Below, one piece after another: positions 28,539 through 36,476 of a stretch of DNA of 57,089 bases. The stretch is from CAYWJT01 sp964458655 (GTDB lineage Bacteria; Acidobacteriota; Aminicenantia; Aminicenantales; Saccharicenantaceae): the NCBI GenBank assembly GCA_964458655.1, contig CAYWJT010000010.1:1-57089 (forward strand), written 5' to 3'. The notes beneath the pieces are model-generated. The model was not told where the DNA came from, searched no databases, and saw nothing but the letters and a program-made list of their open reading frames with translations. Position 1 is the stretch's first letter; the number at the start of each line of letters is the position of its first letter. Made by a program: the position numbers and the translations under genes.

Positions 28539-28894
28539 CGGTTCCCCCTTTCGGATGGATTCCAAGGCCTTTTATCGGGCCGGCCGGGTCCTGCTCCCGG
28601 GCCGCCTTCATCGTCACTGTCTCTGACAAATTCGGCCGGATCGCCTGCCCCGCTTTCAGGCGGGTCTCCCGATTCAGCCTGCTCTTTCTTTTCCTCTTTC
28701 ATGACCTCTATCACGTAGGTCCTGGACGGCTCGAGCAACTGCTGCACTTCGAGGCAGGCGCCGCCCAGCGTCCCGGGGCTGGGCTTCTTCTTCCTGTAAT
28801 AGATCCAGCCTCGGCTTTCCATGCGGAGCAGCAGCCTGTCGAGGCCAAATAGAAGGACGGCGATCCCCGCGAGCCAGAGCGCGAGCTTCATCAT
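28535..28894 (-). CDS. small single-pass membrane protein
   Basis: Beginning with two adjacent methionines (28894 and 28891), the protein has one membrane helix (LALWLAGIAVLLFGLDRLLL). A short basic patch, a domain of about 40 residues (GTLGGACLEVQQLLEPSRTYVIEV) and an acidic/Pro-Gly-rich tail follow. I do not recognise a family. It is translationally coupled to the phosphoesterase by a 4-nt overlap. A TAGAAT box lies 10 nt upstream of the start, and no ribosome-binding site is seen. Confidence 0.6.
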   Translation of the reverse strand: MMKLALWLAGIAVLLFGLDRLLLRMESRGWIYYRKKKPSPGTLGGACLEVQQLLEPSRTYVIEVMKEEKKEQAESGDPPESGAGDPAEFVRDSDDEGGPGAGPGRPDKRPWNPSERGNR

Positions 28895-28904
28895 GACCGG
28901 CCCT

Positions 28905-28910
28905 ATTCTA
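28905..28910 (-). promoter_or_regulatory. -10 box 10 nt before the small membrane gene
   Basis: Minus strand TAGAAT, 10 nt before the ATG at 28894. It matches the short-leader pattern seen at rodZ-like, mutM and queH. No clear -35. Confidence 0.35.
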
Positions 28911-29311
28911 ACACAACAACACGAGGGCACGGGGCGCTCCCGTCCCGCGGATATATCTTCTCGAGGCCATGGCCGCGCCTGAGAGCCATCGAATCGCCCC
29001 GCTTCTTCTCTCGGAAAATAATGATCTCAAGATGTGTGTTCTGTGCAATTGCAGTTACGATCGGCAGCGGTCCGTCAACGAAACGGCCTGGGCGCGCAAA
29101 GGCCGCCGGCCGGCCGCGTTCCTTCCGCGCCAGGGGAGAGAGGCCCTGGACAGGGCCCGGCTCGGCTCAGGAAGCCCGTCCCCCTGAAAATCCCCCTCTT
29201 CATCATCTTCGGGGGTGATTGACGGCTCCCCGGCGGCGAAAGAAGATTGAACATCGGCGGGAATTCAGTATAATTATCGCCGGGATCCGTTGCTGTAAGG
29301 GAGTTGCGCAG
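28911..29311. other. intergenic region, about 400 nt
   Basis: Divergent spacer between the small membrane gene and the nuclease-fold-like gene. Short frames exist on the plus strand but none has a ribosome-binding site or a recognisable product. It contains a C5/G5 hairpin near 29190-29215 and the promoter at 29247-29274. Confidence 0.45.
29247..29274 (+). promoter_or_regulatory. promoter of the nuclease-fold-like gene
   Basis: TTGAAC (29247-29252), 16-nt spacer, perfect TATAAT (29269-29274); leader of about 30 nt. Confidence 0.55.
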
Positions 29312-30622
29312 GTGGCCAGAGTTTTGCTCCTGGACTTCGAGGCGGGCGACAGGGACTTCTTGCGCTCCGAGAAATATGACGTTGAGTTGCTGAAGGCCGG
29401 CGCCTCAGCCGACGAGGCGGCGTTCTCCAGGGCCGTCGAAGCCGGCGAGGCCTTCTTCGTGCTGGCGGCAGGGGAAGGCGGGCAGGAAGCCGTGAGCGCC
29501 GCGGGCAAGGTTCTCGCCAAGAGGCTCGAAAAAGGCGGCCTGGCCGTTTTTTTCATCAAGCAGTCGGGCGCGGCCGCCGTCAAGGATTATCTCGGCGGCG
29601 CCGACTGGCTCGAACCTCAGGAATTGGGCCGGCCGGAAAGCATCCGCTTCAACCCCAAGGCCCTGTTCTATGTGCCGTTCGAAAGGTTCCGGGCCTCGCT
29701 CAGGCACGCCTTCAAGCTCGTTCCGCGCGTGGTGGAGGAGGGCGCCTGGGAAGTCAGCGTCGGCCCTTCCGGGTTCCTGGAAGTCTTCGCCAAGAGCGCC
29801 GACGGCTATCCGGTGGCCCTTATGGGCAAGATGGGAAAGGGGTCTTTCCTCATCCTGCCTTCCTTCGGGCCCAAGGACGTCCAGGTGGCCCAGTATCTGC
29901 TGCGCAACAAGATGCTCCTCGAGGGAGCCGCAAAGGAGGGAGAGATGCCGGCCTGGTTTGAGGACGAGGAATACGCTTTTCCCGAGATCAAGGCCCTTTA
30001 CAAGCAGAAGGAAGACGAGGTCAAGCGGCATGAGCAGGCCCTGGCCGAACTGGACCGGCTCATCCAGGAGAGCCGCAAGGCCAGCCAGGACATCTTCTAC
30101 AAGCTCCTGCTCGGCCAGGGGCCGGAGCTGAAGAAGGCCGTCCTGAACACCTTCCGCTATCTCGGCTGGCCGGTCGCCGTAGACGTCGACGAATACTGGA
30201 AGAACGTGATCAGGGACAAGGAAGAGGACATCTGGCTGATCGAGCCGGGCACGGATTCGCTCGAAGCCAGCCTGCGCCGGAACAGCCTTATCCTGGTCGT
30301 CGTCAGGTCCGACAAGAACTGGGCCAGCGACGAGGACTGCGTCCTGCTCCAGAGATACAAGGGCCGCAGGATGCAGGAGTTCGGGAACACCAACATGAAG
30401 GCCGTCCTGGTAGGGAACTATTTCCTGGAGACGGAGCCCAAGCTGCGCCAGAACCCCTTCTCCAAACTGCAGACCGACGAAGCCGCCAAGGACGGCAACG
30501 GCCTGCTCTCGACCTGGGAGCTTTTCCGGGCGGTCAAGGCCGAGAAGGAAGGCGCCATAACCAAGGAAGCCGTCCGGGAAGCCGTCAAGAAGATGACCGG
30601 CCTCATCACCTTCGGGGTTTAG
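29312..30622 (+). CDS. unknown two-domain protein, C-terminus resembling a degenerate restriction-nuclease fold
   Basis: The GTG at 29312, with AAGGGAG eight bases upstream, was preferred over a longer frame from 29219. The protein has 436 residues. The N-terminal part (about 1-210) alternates short beta strands and helices, with KGSFLILPSFGPKDVQVAQYLL near its end. This resembles amidotransferase-like regions of some membrane-associated proteins. A charged helix (about 225-270) links it to a C-terminal domain (about 275-436). There, SLILVVVRSDKN, DEDCVLLQRYKGRRMQ and MKAVLVGNYFLETEP follow the layout of PD-(D/E)xK nucleases. The expected E-x-K reads V-x-R, so activity is unlikely. No signal peptide. 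I cannot name a family. Confidence 0.6.
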   Translation: MARVLLLDFEAGDRDFLRSEKYDVELLKAGASADEAAFSRAVEAGEAFFVLAAGEGGQEAVSAAGKVLAKRLEKGGLAVFFIKQSGAAAVKDYLGGADWLEPQELGRPESIRFNPKALFYVPFERFRASLRHAFKLVPRVVEEGAWEVSVGPSGFLEVFAKSADGYPVALMGKMGKGSFLILPSFGPKDVQVAQYLLRNKMLLEGAAKEGEMPAWFEDEEYAFPEIKALYKQKEDEVKRHEQALAELDRLIQESRKASQDIFYKLLLGQGPELKKAVLNTFRYLGWPVAVDVDEYWKNVIRDKEEDIWLIEPGTDSLEASLRRNSLILVVVRSDKNWASDEDCVLLQRYKGRRMQEFGNTNMKAVLVGNYFLETEPKLRQNPFSKLQTDEAAKDGNGLLSTWELFRAVKAEKEGAITKEAVREAVKKMTGLITFGV

Positions 30623-30941
30623 CGGCTTTTGCCGACACCAATCCCGACGATCATCGAGAGCCACCAGCCCCTTGACTCTTATCCCAGCCTTCCCGGCCTG
30701 AGGTATCAGGTGCCAGCAGTACCTGGTACCTAAATGGCAAACCTATCTCAAGTGCGTCAGATGGGCGTGCCGGTCCAGGGAACACGCTGGCCGTGCCTTT
30801 GAATAGAATGCTTGAATAAAGGGCACAAACAAGCTATGAAAAAGGCCGGTTCGACGCCGCCCTGGTCCGATAATCCCGGCGCCGCCTGCCCGGCGTTTGG
30901 CTTTTTGCCGGTAATGTGTTAAAAAGGAGTCGGAGTCGATC
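30623..30941. other. intergenic region, 319 nt
   Basis: No gene is supported. It contains the hairpin repeat at 30701-30731. There is also a weak hairpin, CGCCG/CGGCG at 30880-30895, followed after a few bases by a T-run; it may end the upstream transcript. Confidence 0.45.
30701..30731. repeat. 11-bp hairpin repeat rich in GGTACC
   Basis: AGGTATCAGGT (30701-30711) pairs with ACCTGGTACCT (30721-30731) with one G-T pair and a 9-nt loop. It resembles short REP-type elements. Confidence 0.45.
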
Positions 30942-31601
30942 ATGAAGCGCAAAGAGAGGCATCAGCTCAAGGAAGACGGGTTCCTGACCGGCATGCACCG
31001 CGTCCTGGAGTTCTTCAAGACCCGCCGCCGCGAGATGATCATGGCCGGCCTGGCCCTGGCCGCGGTGGCCCTGATCTTCGGCGTAGTCAGCCTGCTGCAG
31101 GCCATGAACGACCGGAGCCAGAGCCGCGTCGCGGGCGAGATAATTTCGCTGAGCGCCGGCCTGGACACAAACCCGGGCAACTTAGCCCGGCTGGAAGCGA
31201 TCGCCGGCCGCGGCAAGTTCAATCGCCTGGCCTATCTCGAGCTGGCCAAGTACTGGATAGCCAAGGGCGACCCGGACAAGGCCGGCGCCTATCTCCAGAA
31301 GTTTCCCTCCGGCAGGAAGGACGGCGTTTACTATCAGGCCGAAATGCTCAAGGCCCGCGTCCTCGTCCTGAAGAAGGACTACGACGGGGCCGTCGCGGCC
31401 TACAAGAGGATCCTCGCCGACGCCCCGCGGGATTTCCCGCCCGATGTCGCCCTCTTCTACCTCGGCGAGTCCTACGAGCTCAAGGGCGATAAGAAACTGG
31501 CCCTGGAAACGTACCAGAAGCTGCAGTCCGAGCACGCCCAGTCGCCCTTCAGCTACGAAGCTTTGCTCAAGGCCGGCCGGCTGGCCATGGCGGGGAACTG
31601 A
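30942..31601 (+). CDS. YfgM-like tetratricopeptide membrane protein
   Basis: The protein has a basic N-terminus and one membrane helix (about 33-53, EMIMAGLALAAVALIFGVVSLL). A TPR domain of about 150 residues follows, with NRLAYLELAKYWIAKGDPDKAGAYLQ and later repeats ending in an ELKGDKKLALETYQKL unit. This is the layout of the YfgM/PF09976 family, inner-membrane proteins linked to the Sec translocon and outer-membrane biogenesis. AAAAAGGAG lies upstream of the ATG. Length 219 residues, normal for the family. It is monocistronic as far as can be seen. Confidence 0.75.
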   Translation: MKRKERHQLKEDGFLTGMHRVLEFFKTRRREMIMAGLALAAVALIFGVVSLLQAMNDRSQSRVAGEIISLSAGLDTNPGNLARLEAIAGRGKFNRLAYLELAKYWIAKGDPDKAGAYLQKFPSGRKDGVYYQAEMLKARVLVLKKDYDGAVAAYKRILADAPRDFPPDVALFYLGESYELKGDKKLALETYQKLQSEHAQSPFSYEALLKAGRLAMAGN

Positions 31602-31661
31602 ACGCGGCGCCGGACGGCCGGGGGCGCGGCGGCCGACGGCATCGGTTCTATGACGGAAAGC

Positions 31662-31738
31662 GGAAAACCGGGAAAACCGGGGAGAGGTACCGACTATATC
31701 CCAACTGCCGCTGGCCGGTCCCTGTGCCCGGTTTTCCC
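31662..31738. repeat. tandem 9-bp repeat plus 25-bp imperfect inverted repeat
   Basis: GGAAAACCG occurs twice in tandem (31662-31670 and 31671-31679). The 25-nt arm at 31670-31694 pairs with 31714-31738 with four mismatches around a 19-nt loop. Both arms contain versions of the GGG-ACAGG-ACCG motif found in other spacers. Confidence 0.55.
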
Positions 31739-31763
31739 TCATTAACCAGTCCGAGTCTGCCAA

Positions 31764-31783
31764 ACTGTTCGTCGTGGAGCCGA
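31764..31783 (+). promoter_or_regulatory. 20-bp element upstream of the ferredoxin promoter
   Basis: ACTGTTCGTCGTGGAGCCGA, seven bases upstream of the -35 box. The same 20-mer with one change lies seven bases upstream of the -35 box at 51115. Confidence 0.45.
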
Positions 31784-31790
31784 CGGCATC

Positions 31791-31818
31791 TTGCCATCGG
31801 GCTCAAATTGGATATAAT
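31791..31818 (+). promoter_or_regulatory. promoter of the ferredoxin gene
   Basis: TTGCCA (31791-31796), 16-nt spacer, perfect TATAAT (31813-31818). An imperfect palindrome (CCGACGGCA/TGCCATCGG, 31780-31800) overlaps the -35. Confidence 0.6.
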
Positions 31819-31848
31819 AAGCCAGTATCTTAGCCAGGAGGACGGAAA

Positions 31849-32094
31849 ATGGCTTATATGATCACCGAGGAATGCATCAACTGCGGCGCCTGCGAGCCGG
31901 CCTGCCCGAACGCGGCCATCTCGGCCGGCGACGAACGCTACGTGATCGACCCGGCCAAGTGCACCGAGTGCGTGGGCCATTACGACGAGTCCCAGTGCGC
32001 CTCGGTCTGCCCCGTCGCCGCCTGCGTTCCCGACCCTGCCCACAAGGAGTCGAAGGAAGAGCTGATGGCCAAGTTCCACCGGCTCCAGGGCTGA
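31849..32094 (+). CDS. 2[4Fe-4S] ferredoxin, YfhL/Alvin type
   Basis: Cluster one uses Cys9, Cys12, Cys15 and Cys19 (CINCGACEPACP). Cluster two uses Cys38, Cys41, Cys50 and Cys54, with the longer C-x2-C-x8-C-x3-C loop and C-terminal helix of the Allochromatium/YfhL ferredoxins. It is a soluble low-potential electron carrier and could serve the pyruvate:ferredoxin oxidoreductase encoded at 39-42 kb. CCAGGAGG precedes the ATG. A terminator follows, so it is a single-gene unit. Confidence 0.93.
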   Translation: MAYMITEECINCGACEPACPNAAISAGDERYVIDPAKCTECVGHYDESQCASVCPVAACVPDPAHKESKEELMAKFHRLQG

Positions 32095-32123
32095 GGCCGT
32101 CAGACGGAAGACGGGTCGAACGG

Positions 32124-32156
32124 AAGAGGAGCGGGGCGGCTTCGCTCCTCTTTTTT
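32124..32156 (+). terminator. rho-independent terminator of the ferredoxin gene
   Basis: AAGAGGAGCG (32124-32133) pairs perfectly with CGCTCCTCTT (32143-32152) around a 9-nt loop, continuing into TTTTTT (32151-32156). Confidence 0.85.
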
Positions 32157-32241
32157 CTTAATAGGGCTTTTATAGAGGTCCGGCCGCGGGCGTTCAGCGC
32201 CGTCGAGACCCTGGAACGAAAGGCGAAAGTGAGGGCAGCCG

Positions 32242-33165
32242 GTGAGGAAGAAGGCCTGGGTGAACCTGCTCCTTTTCGTCCTGACCGTGCTTTCTACCTT
32301 TTTTGTCGGCCTCGCCTGGGGCGCGAACTATGTCTTCGCTGATAAGCTGCCCGCAGGCGCGGGGCCGGCGTCGGCCGTTTCCCTGTTCAACCCGCGAGTC
32401 CTGTGGCTGGGCGCCGTCTACTCGTTCGTCCTGATGTTCATACTGGCCGGCCACGAGCTCGGCCATTTCCTGGCCTGCAGGCGCTACGGTATCGACGCCA
32501 GCCTGCCTTATTTCATCCCCTTCCCGTCGTTGATCGGCACGAGCGGGGCCTTCATAAAGATACGTTCCCCCATCTTGAGCAAGAGGCACCTGTTCGATAT
32601 CGGCGTCGCCGGCCCGCTCGTCAGTTTCGCGCTGTCAATCCCGGCCGTCCTGGGCGGCCTGGCTCTCTCCCGGACCGTGTCCGGAATGCCCGGCGAGGAG
32701 GTCATCCTTTTCGGAGAACCGCTCATCCTGAAGGCCGCGGTCGGGCTGTTCTTCAGTCACCTGGGCCAGGGCACCGATATCATCCTCCACCCCGTGGCCT
32801 TCGCCGGCTGGGTGGGGCTGCTCGTTTCCAGTTTCAACCTGTTCCCCGTCGGACAGCTCGACGGCGGGCACATCGCCTACGCGGCGCTCGGCGGCAAGAG
32901 CCGCAAGCTCAACCTGGTCGTTGTCCCCGCCTTGATCATGATGGGTGTTTTCCTCTGGCTGGGCTGGCTGGTCTGGGCCGTCGTCATCATCATCTTCGGC
33001 TTGAAACATCCCCGCGTCCTCGACGAGGAGGCCAGCCTGGGCAGAGGCAGGCAGCTGCTCGGAGCACTGGCCGTGCTCATTTTCATCCTGTCTTTCATCC
33101 CGGCGCCGGTCAAGGGTTACGACCTGTTCAGCCTGTTGCTCCAGCTTGGAATGAGAGTAAAATAA
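32242..33165 (+). CDS. site-2 protease family (M50) membrane metalloprotease
   Basis: This 307-residue polytopic protein has HELGH at 71-75 in a membrane helix and NLFPVGQLDGGH at 199-210. These are the zinc-binding motifs of intramembrane M50 proteases. FIPFPSLIGTSGAFIKIRSP is typical of the plant EGY / cyanobacterial-type subgroup that lacks PDZ domains. It would cleave membrane-bound regulators within the bilayer; the substrate is unknown. The start is GTG at 32242 with GAGGG upstream. It is preceded by a terminator, so it has its own transcription start, which I could not locate. Confidence 0.88.
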   Translation: MRKKAWVNLLLFVLTVLSTFFVGLAWGANYVFADKLPAGAGPASAVSLFNPRVLWLGAVYSFVLMFILAGHELGHFLACRRYGIDASLPYFIPFPSLIGTSGAFIKIRSPILSKRHLFDIGVAGPLVSFALSIPAVLGGLALSRTVSGMPGEEVILFGEPLILKAAVGLFFSHLGQGTDIILHPVAFAGWVGLLVSSFNLFPVGQLDGGHIAYAALGGKSRKLNLVVVPALIMMGVFLWLGWLVWAVVIIIFGLKHPRVLDEEASLGRGRQLLGALAVLIFILSFIPAPVKGYDLFSLLLQLGMRVK

Positions 33166-33406
33166 GCCGTGTTCTCAATGACGCTTGGAAACATGACAAC
33201 GCGCGGTTGCACTTTTTCACAACTTTTGTGGAAATCTTGTGTAAAAGGCTCGGATTTAGAATGGCAATCGTTTGTTTTTCATGAAGTTACAACAAACTGC
33301 TCAAAGATTCGGCACTGCTTTAACATGTTGATATATAATAAATTAGCCTAAATTTGCCGGCCGCTGTCCAAGGCCGGCTTGGTCGAGCGAGCATGCACAG
33401 GTGAAT
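33166..33406. other. AT-rich island with DnaA-box-like 9-mers
   Basis: This spacer is strikingly AT-rich for the region. It contains TTTTTCACA (33213-33221), the complement of ATTTCCACA (33227-33235) and the complement of TTTTACACA (33238-33246). Each matches TTATCCACA at seven of nine positions. An AT tract with TATAAT (33334-33339) follows. A 60-codon open frame crosses it but has no ribosome-binding site. It may also hold the promoter of the next gene. Confidence 0.4.
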
Positions 33407-34216
33407 ATGGAAGACAGGTTCCGCAGGGTTGAGAAAAAATTCCTCTCCCTGAAAGAGGATTTCCGGCAGGGCCGCATCTCCCAGAGGGAGTTCATCGACG
33501 CTCTGAAACAGCTAAGGTTCCGCGACGACGCCGGCAAGTTCTGGATGATCGGCGCCCGCACCGCCAAGTGGTATTGCTTCGATTACCATAAGAACGACTG
33601 GGTCCAGTCCGAACCGCCGTCGCTCGGGAAGCACAGGGCCATTTGCATCTACTGCGGGTTCGAGAACGACCTCGAGGCCGAGTTCTGCGCCCGCTGCGGG
33701 AACGTCCCGCGCGAAGATGAGGGGACGAAGGCGGGACTGGTCTGCCCGCGTTGCGGGACCCGGCTCGAAGCGCCTGACGCGTCCTGTCCGGTCTGCCTGA
33801 CGCCTTCCTCCGTCCTGCAGGACGTTCCGCAGGACGCCGTTCCCCGGGCCGCCGGAGACGAGGCTCTCGCTTCTGGCGGGCAGGCGGAGAGCTTGTTCGT
33901 GGTCAGGTCGGTCCGGGCCATCTCTTTCTTCTGGTTTTGCGGAGGGCTCGGCGTCTTCGCCGGCATCCTGGCCGGGCTCCTGGTCGGAGTCACCGGGTTC
34001 TTCCCCGGTTTCGTCGCGCGCCTGCCCGACTTCCTGACGTCCATCCAGGGGACGCTTCAGGGAGGCATCGTTTTTCCGCTGTTCGGCGCCGTACTCGGCT
34101 TTGCCTGTCTCGGCGGGGCGGGCTTCATCCTGGCCGAGCTTTCCAACGTCGTCCTGTCCCTCGTAGGAGGGCTCAGGTTCCAGGCGGGAAGGACTTCTCC
34201 CGGCCCTAAGCCCTGA
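33407..34216 (+). CDS. zinc-ribbon membrane protein of unknown function
   Basis: The N-terminus (MEDRFRRVEKKFLSLKEDFRQGRISQREFIDALKQLRFRDDAGKFWMIGARTAKWYCFD) resembles the SHOCT-like helical hairpin and ligand domain found in zinc-ribbon proteins of Acidobacteriota. Two zinc ribbons follow: CIYC...CARC and CPRC...CPVC. The C-terminal 100 residues hold two long hydrophobic segments, FFWFCGGLGVFAGILAGLLVGV and GIVFPLFGAVLGFACLGGAGFIL. The ATG at 33407 with AGGTG upstream is preferred to the GTG at 33401, two codons earlier. The end overlaps the convergent hypF by 11 nt. Role unknown. Confidence 0.7.
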   Translation: MEDRFRRVEKKFLSLKEDFRQGRISQREFIDALKQLRFRDDAGKFWMIGARTAKWYCFDYHKNDWVQSEPPSLGKHRAICIYCGFENDLEAEFCARCGNVPREDEGTKAGLVCPRCGTRLEAPDASCPVCLTPSSVLQDVPQDAVPRAAGDEALASGGQAESLFVVRSVRAISFFWFCGGLGVFAGILAGLLVGVTGFFPGFVARLPDFLTSIQGTLQGGIVFPLFGAVLGFACLGGAGFILAELSNVVLSLVGGLRFQAGRTSPGPKP

Positions 34217-36476
34217 GTTTCAAAAGCCCCCAGGCGATCTGGCCGACCGATACCGATTCGTCGTTGGGCGAGTAAGCCGTCGGACGCAGGACCTTGAATC
34301 CCTTCGCGGCGAGGAGCGGCTCGACCGCCTCGAGGAGCCGTCTGTTCAGGAAACAGCCTCCGCTCAATGCGACCGTGTCTACTCCGGCCTGCTCCCGGGC
34401 CAGCGCCGCTGATTCGGCGACGGCCCGGGCCAGCGAGTTATGGAACCTGGCCGCGATCTTCCCGGCCGGGACGTCCCTCCTGCGGTCCTTTAGGACCGAC
34501 CTGATGAGCGGCAGGAACGAGACCTCGTAGCGGGAGCCGCTTTTGGCCGGAGCCACCTTGAAAGGATAGGCGCCCGTTTCGGACAGGTCGCAGGCTGCTT
34601 CCAGGCGCATGGCCGCCTCGGCCTCGAACTCCATCCTGACTGGCGCCAGCCCGGCCAGGAAGGAAACCGCGTCGAACAGGCGACCGCAACTCGAAGCGAG
34701 CGGGCTTCTCAGCCCCTGCCGTATCATCCCCAGGACCGCCTGCTTGCTCGCGGGCTCGACAAGCGCGAGCTCCGGCACGTCCGGCACCTTGTCCCCGAAA
34801 GCAAGCGCCAGATAGGCAAGGGCCATCCTCCATGGCTCGCGGCTGGCCAGGTCACCTCCGGGCAGCCTGACGGTTTGGAAGGCCGCGAACCGCTCGAACC
34901 CGGAATAGTCGGCCAGCAGGAACTCAGCGCCCCAGGCCGAGCCGTCTGCGCCGTAGCCGTAGCCGTCCAGCACGACTCCCAGGACCTTTTTACCGGGCGG
35001 AAGGCCGTGTTCGAGCATGACCGCCAGCACGTGGGCGAAGTGATGCTGGACCGTGTAATGGGGGAGCCCCAGCCCGCGCGCGAAGCGCGTCGTCCTGAAG
35101 TCGGGGTGAAGGTCGGTTATGACGGCGGCCGGCCTGACGTCGAACAGCCGCTCGAGGTGCTCCAGCGTCTCCCTGAAGTAGCCGAAGTTGCGGTAGTCGT
35201 CAAGGTCGCCGAGGAACTGGCTGGTGACGACGTAGCCGTCCTTGTAGACCGAGACCGTGTCCTTTAACTCGCCGCCGAGCGCCAGGAGCATTCGGTCCGA
35301 ACGGAGCGCCGGCGGCACCGGCTGCGGGTAGGGCACGAAGCCTCGGGCGCGCCTGACGAATAGCCGCCGGCCGCCGGCGACCTTGGTCACGGAGTCGTCG
35401 GCCCGCATGGCGATCGGCCTGTCGTGAGTGAGGACGTGATCGCAAAGTCCCGCTACGCCCTCGGCTTCGTCCTTCATGATGGGCGCGTCCTTGCTGTTCG
35501 AGCTCGTGGCCACGATGAGCCCCGTCCCTTCGAGCAGCAGATGATGGAGGGGGGTGTACGGCAGCATGAAGCCGATCTCGTCCAGGTGGGGGGCGATGAG
35601 CGGGATGTCCGTCTTTTTCTTGAGCAGGACGATGGGCCGCTCGGGCGAGAGGAGCAGTTCCTTCTCGACCCTGCCCACTTGGGCGTAGCGTTCGACCTCT
35701 TCCAGGTCCCGGGCCATGAGCGCCAGCGGCTTGGTCTGCCGGGATTTCAGCCGTCGCAGGCGTCGGACGGTCCGCGCGTGGAAGGGGTCGCAGACGAGAT
35801 GGAAGCCGCCCAACCCCTTGACGGCCAGGATCTTCCCCTGCCTTATGAGCCCGGCCGCTTCCTCTATCCCGCCGCTCTCCGTTCTGCCGGTCGCGGCGTG
35901 CCGGAGCGAGACCCGCGGCCCGCACCTCGGGCAGGCGATGGGCTGGGCGTGATGCCGTCGGTCGTGCGGGTCCTCGTACTCCCTGCGGCAGTCCGGGCAC
36001 ATCCTGAAGCCGGCCATGGTAGTCTTCGGCCGGTCATACGGCAGGTCGAGGACGATGGTGTAGCGCGGACCGCAGTTGGTGCAGTTGGTGAACGGATACC
36101 TGAACCGTCTTTCGCCCGCGGTCCTGACCTCTTCCAGGCAATCATCGCAGGTCGCGATGTCCGGCGAGATGAACACGAAGCCGCTCTCTTCCTTTGTCTT
36201 CCTGATGCGGAAGTCCCGGCGGCCTTGGAAAGCGGCCGGCCGGGCTTCGAGCCGCTCGATGCGGGCCAGCGGCGGCAGCTCTTTCTTGAGCAGTTCCGGG
36301 AACCTTTTCTCCACCGCCGGGCCGGGGCCTTCGACGTGGATCTCGACCCCGCCGCCTGAGTTCTTGACCCAGCCGGCGAGGCCCAGCTTTTCGGCCAGCC
36401 TGAAGACGAAGGGCCTGAAGCCGACCCCTTGGACGACCCCGAAAACGGTGTACTCGACGGCCCGCCTTCCGCTCAA
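34206..36476 (-). CDS. hypF: carbamoyltransferase HypF (hydrogenase maturation)
   Basis: The domains come in HypF order. First is an acylphosphatase domain with VQGVGFRPF (Arg21) and Asn39. Then come four CxxC zinc motifs starting at Cys110/Cys113, a YrdC-like domain and a C-terminal Kae1-like domain. HypF makes the carbamoyl group used for the cyanide ligands of NiFe-hydrogenase. The start is TTG at 36476, overlapping the queH stop (TTGA), with AGGAAAAGGA upstream. This gives 756 residues, the usual length. The frame running to 36818 is an antiparallel artefact inside queH. No other hyp or hydrogenase gene is in the window. Confidence 0.93.
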   Translation of the reverse strand: MSGRRAVEYTVFGVVQGVGFRPFVFRLAEKLGLAGWVKNSGGGVEIHVEGPGPAVEKRFPELLKKELPPLARIERLEARPAAFQGRRDFRIRKTKEESGFVFISPDIATCDDCLEEVRTAGERRFRYPFTNCTNCGPRYTIVLDLPYDRPKTTMAGFRMCPDCRREYEDPHDRRHHAQPIACPRCGPRVSLRHAATGRTESGGIEEAAGLIRQGKILAVKGLGGFHLVCDPFHARTVRRLRRLKSRQTKPLALMARDLEEVERYAQVGRVEKELLLSPERPIVLLKKKTDIPLIAPHLDEIGFMLPYTPLHHLLLEGTGLIVATSSNSKDAPIMKDEAEGVAGLCDHVLTHDRPIAMRADDSVTKVAGGRRLFVRRARGFVPYPQPVPPALRSDRMLLALGGELKDTVSVYKDGYVVTSQFLGDLDDYRNFGYFRETLEHLERLFDVRPAAVITDLHPDFRTTRFARGLGLPHYTVQHHFAHVLAVMLEHGLPPGKKVLGVVLDGYGYGADGSAWGAEFLLADYSGFERFAAFQTVRLPGGDLASREPWRMALAYLALAFGDKVPDVPELALVEPASKQAVLGMIRQGLRSPLASSCGRLFDAVSFLAGLAPVRMEFEAEAAMRLEAACDLSETGAYPFKVAPAKSGSRYEVSFLPLIRSVLKDRRRDVPAGKIAARFHNSLARAVAESAALAREQAGVDTVALSGGCFLNRRLLEAVEPLLAAKGFKVLRPTAYSPNDESVSVGQIAWGLLKLRA

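Noticed and set aside
33169..33351. 60-codon open frame in the AT-rich island
   Set aside because: No ribosome-binding site, odd composition and no family resemblance; the open frame is probably chance in a short spacer.
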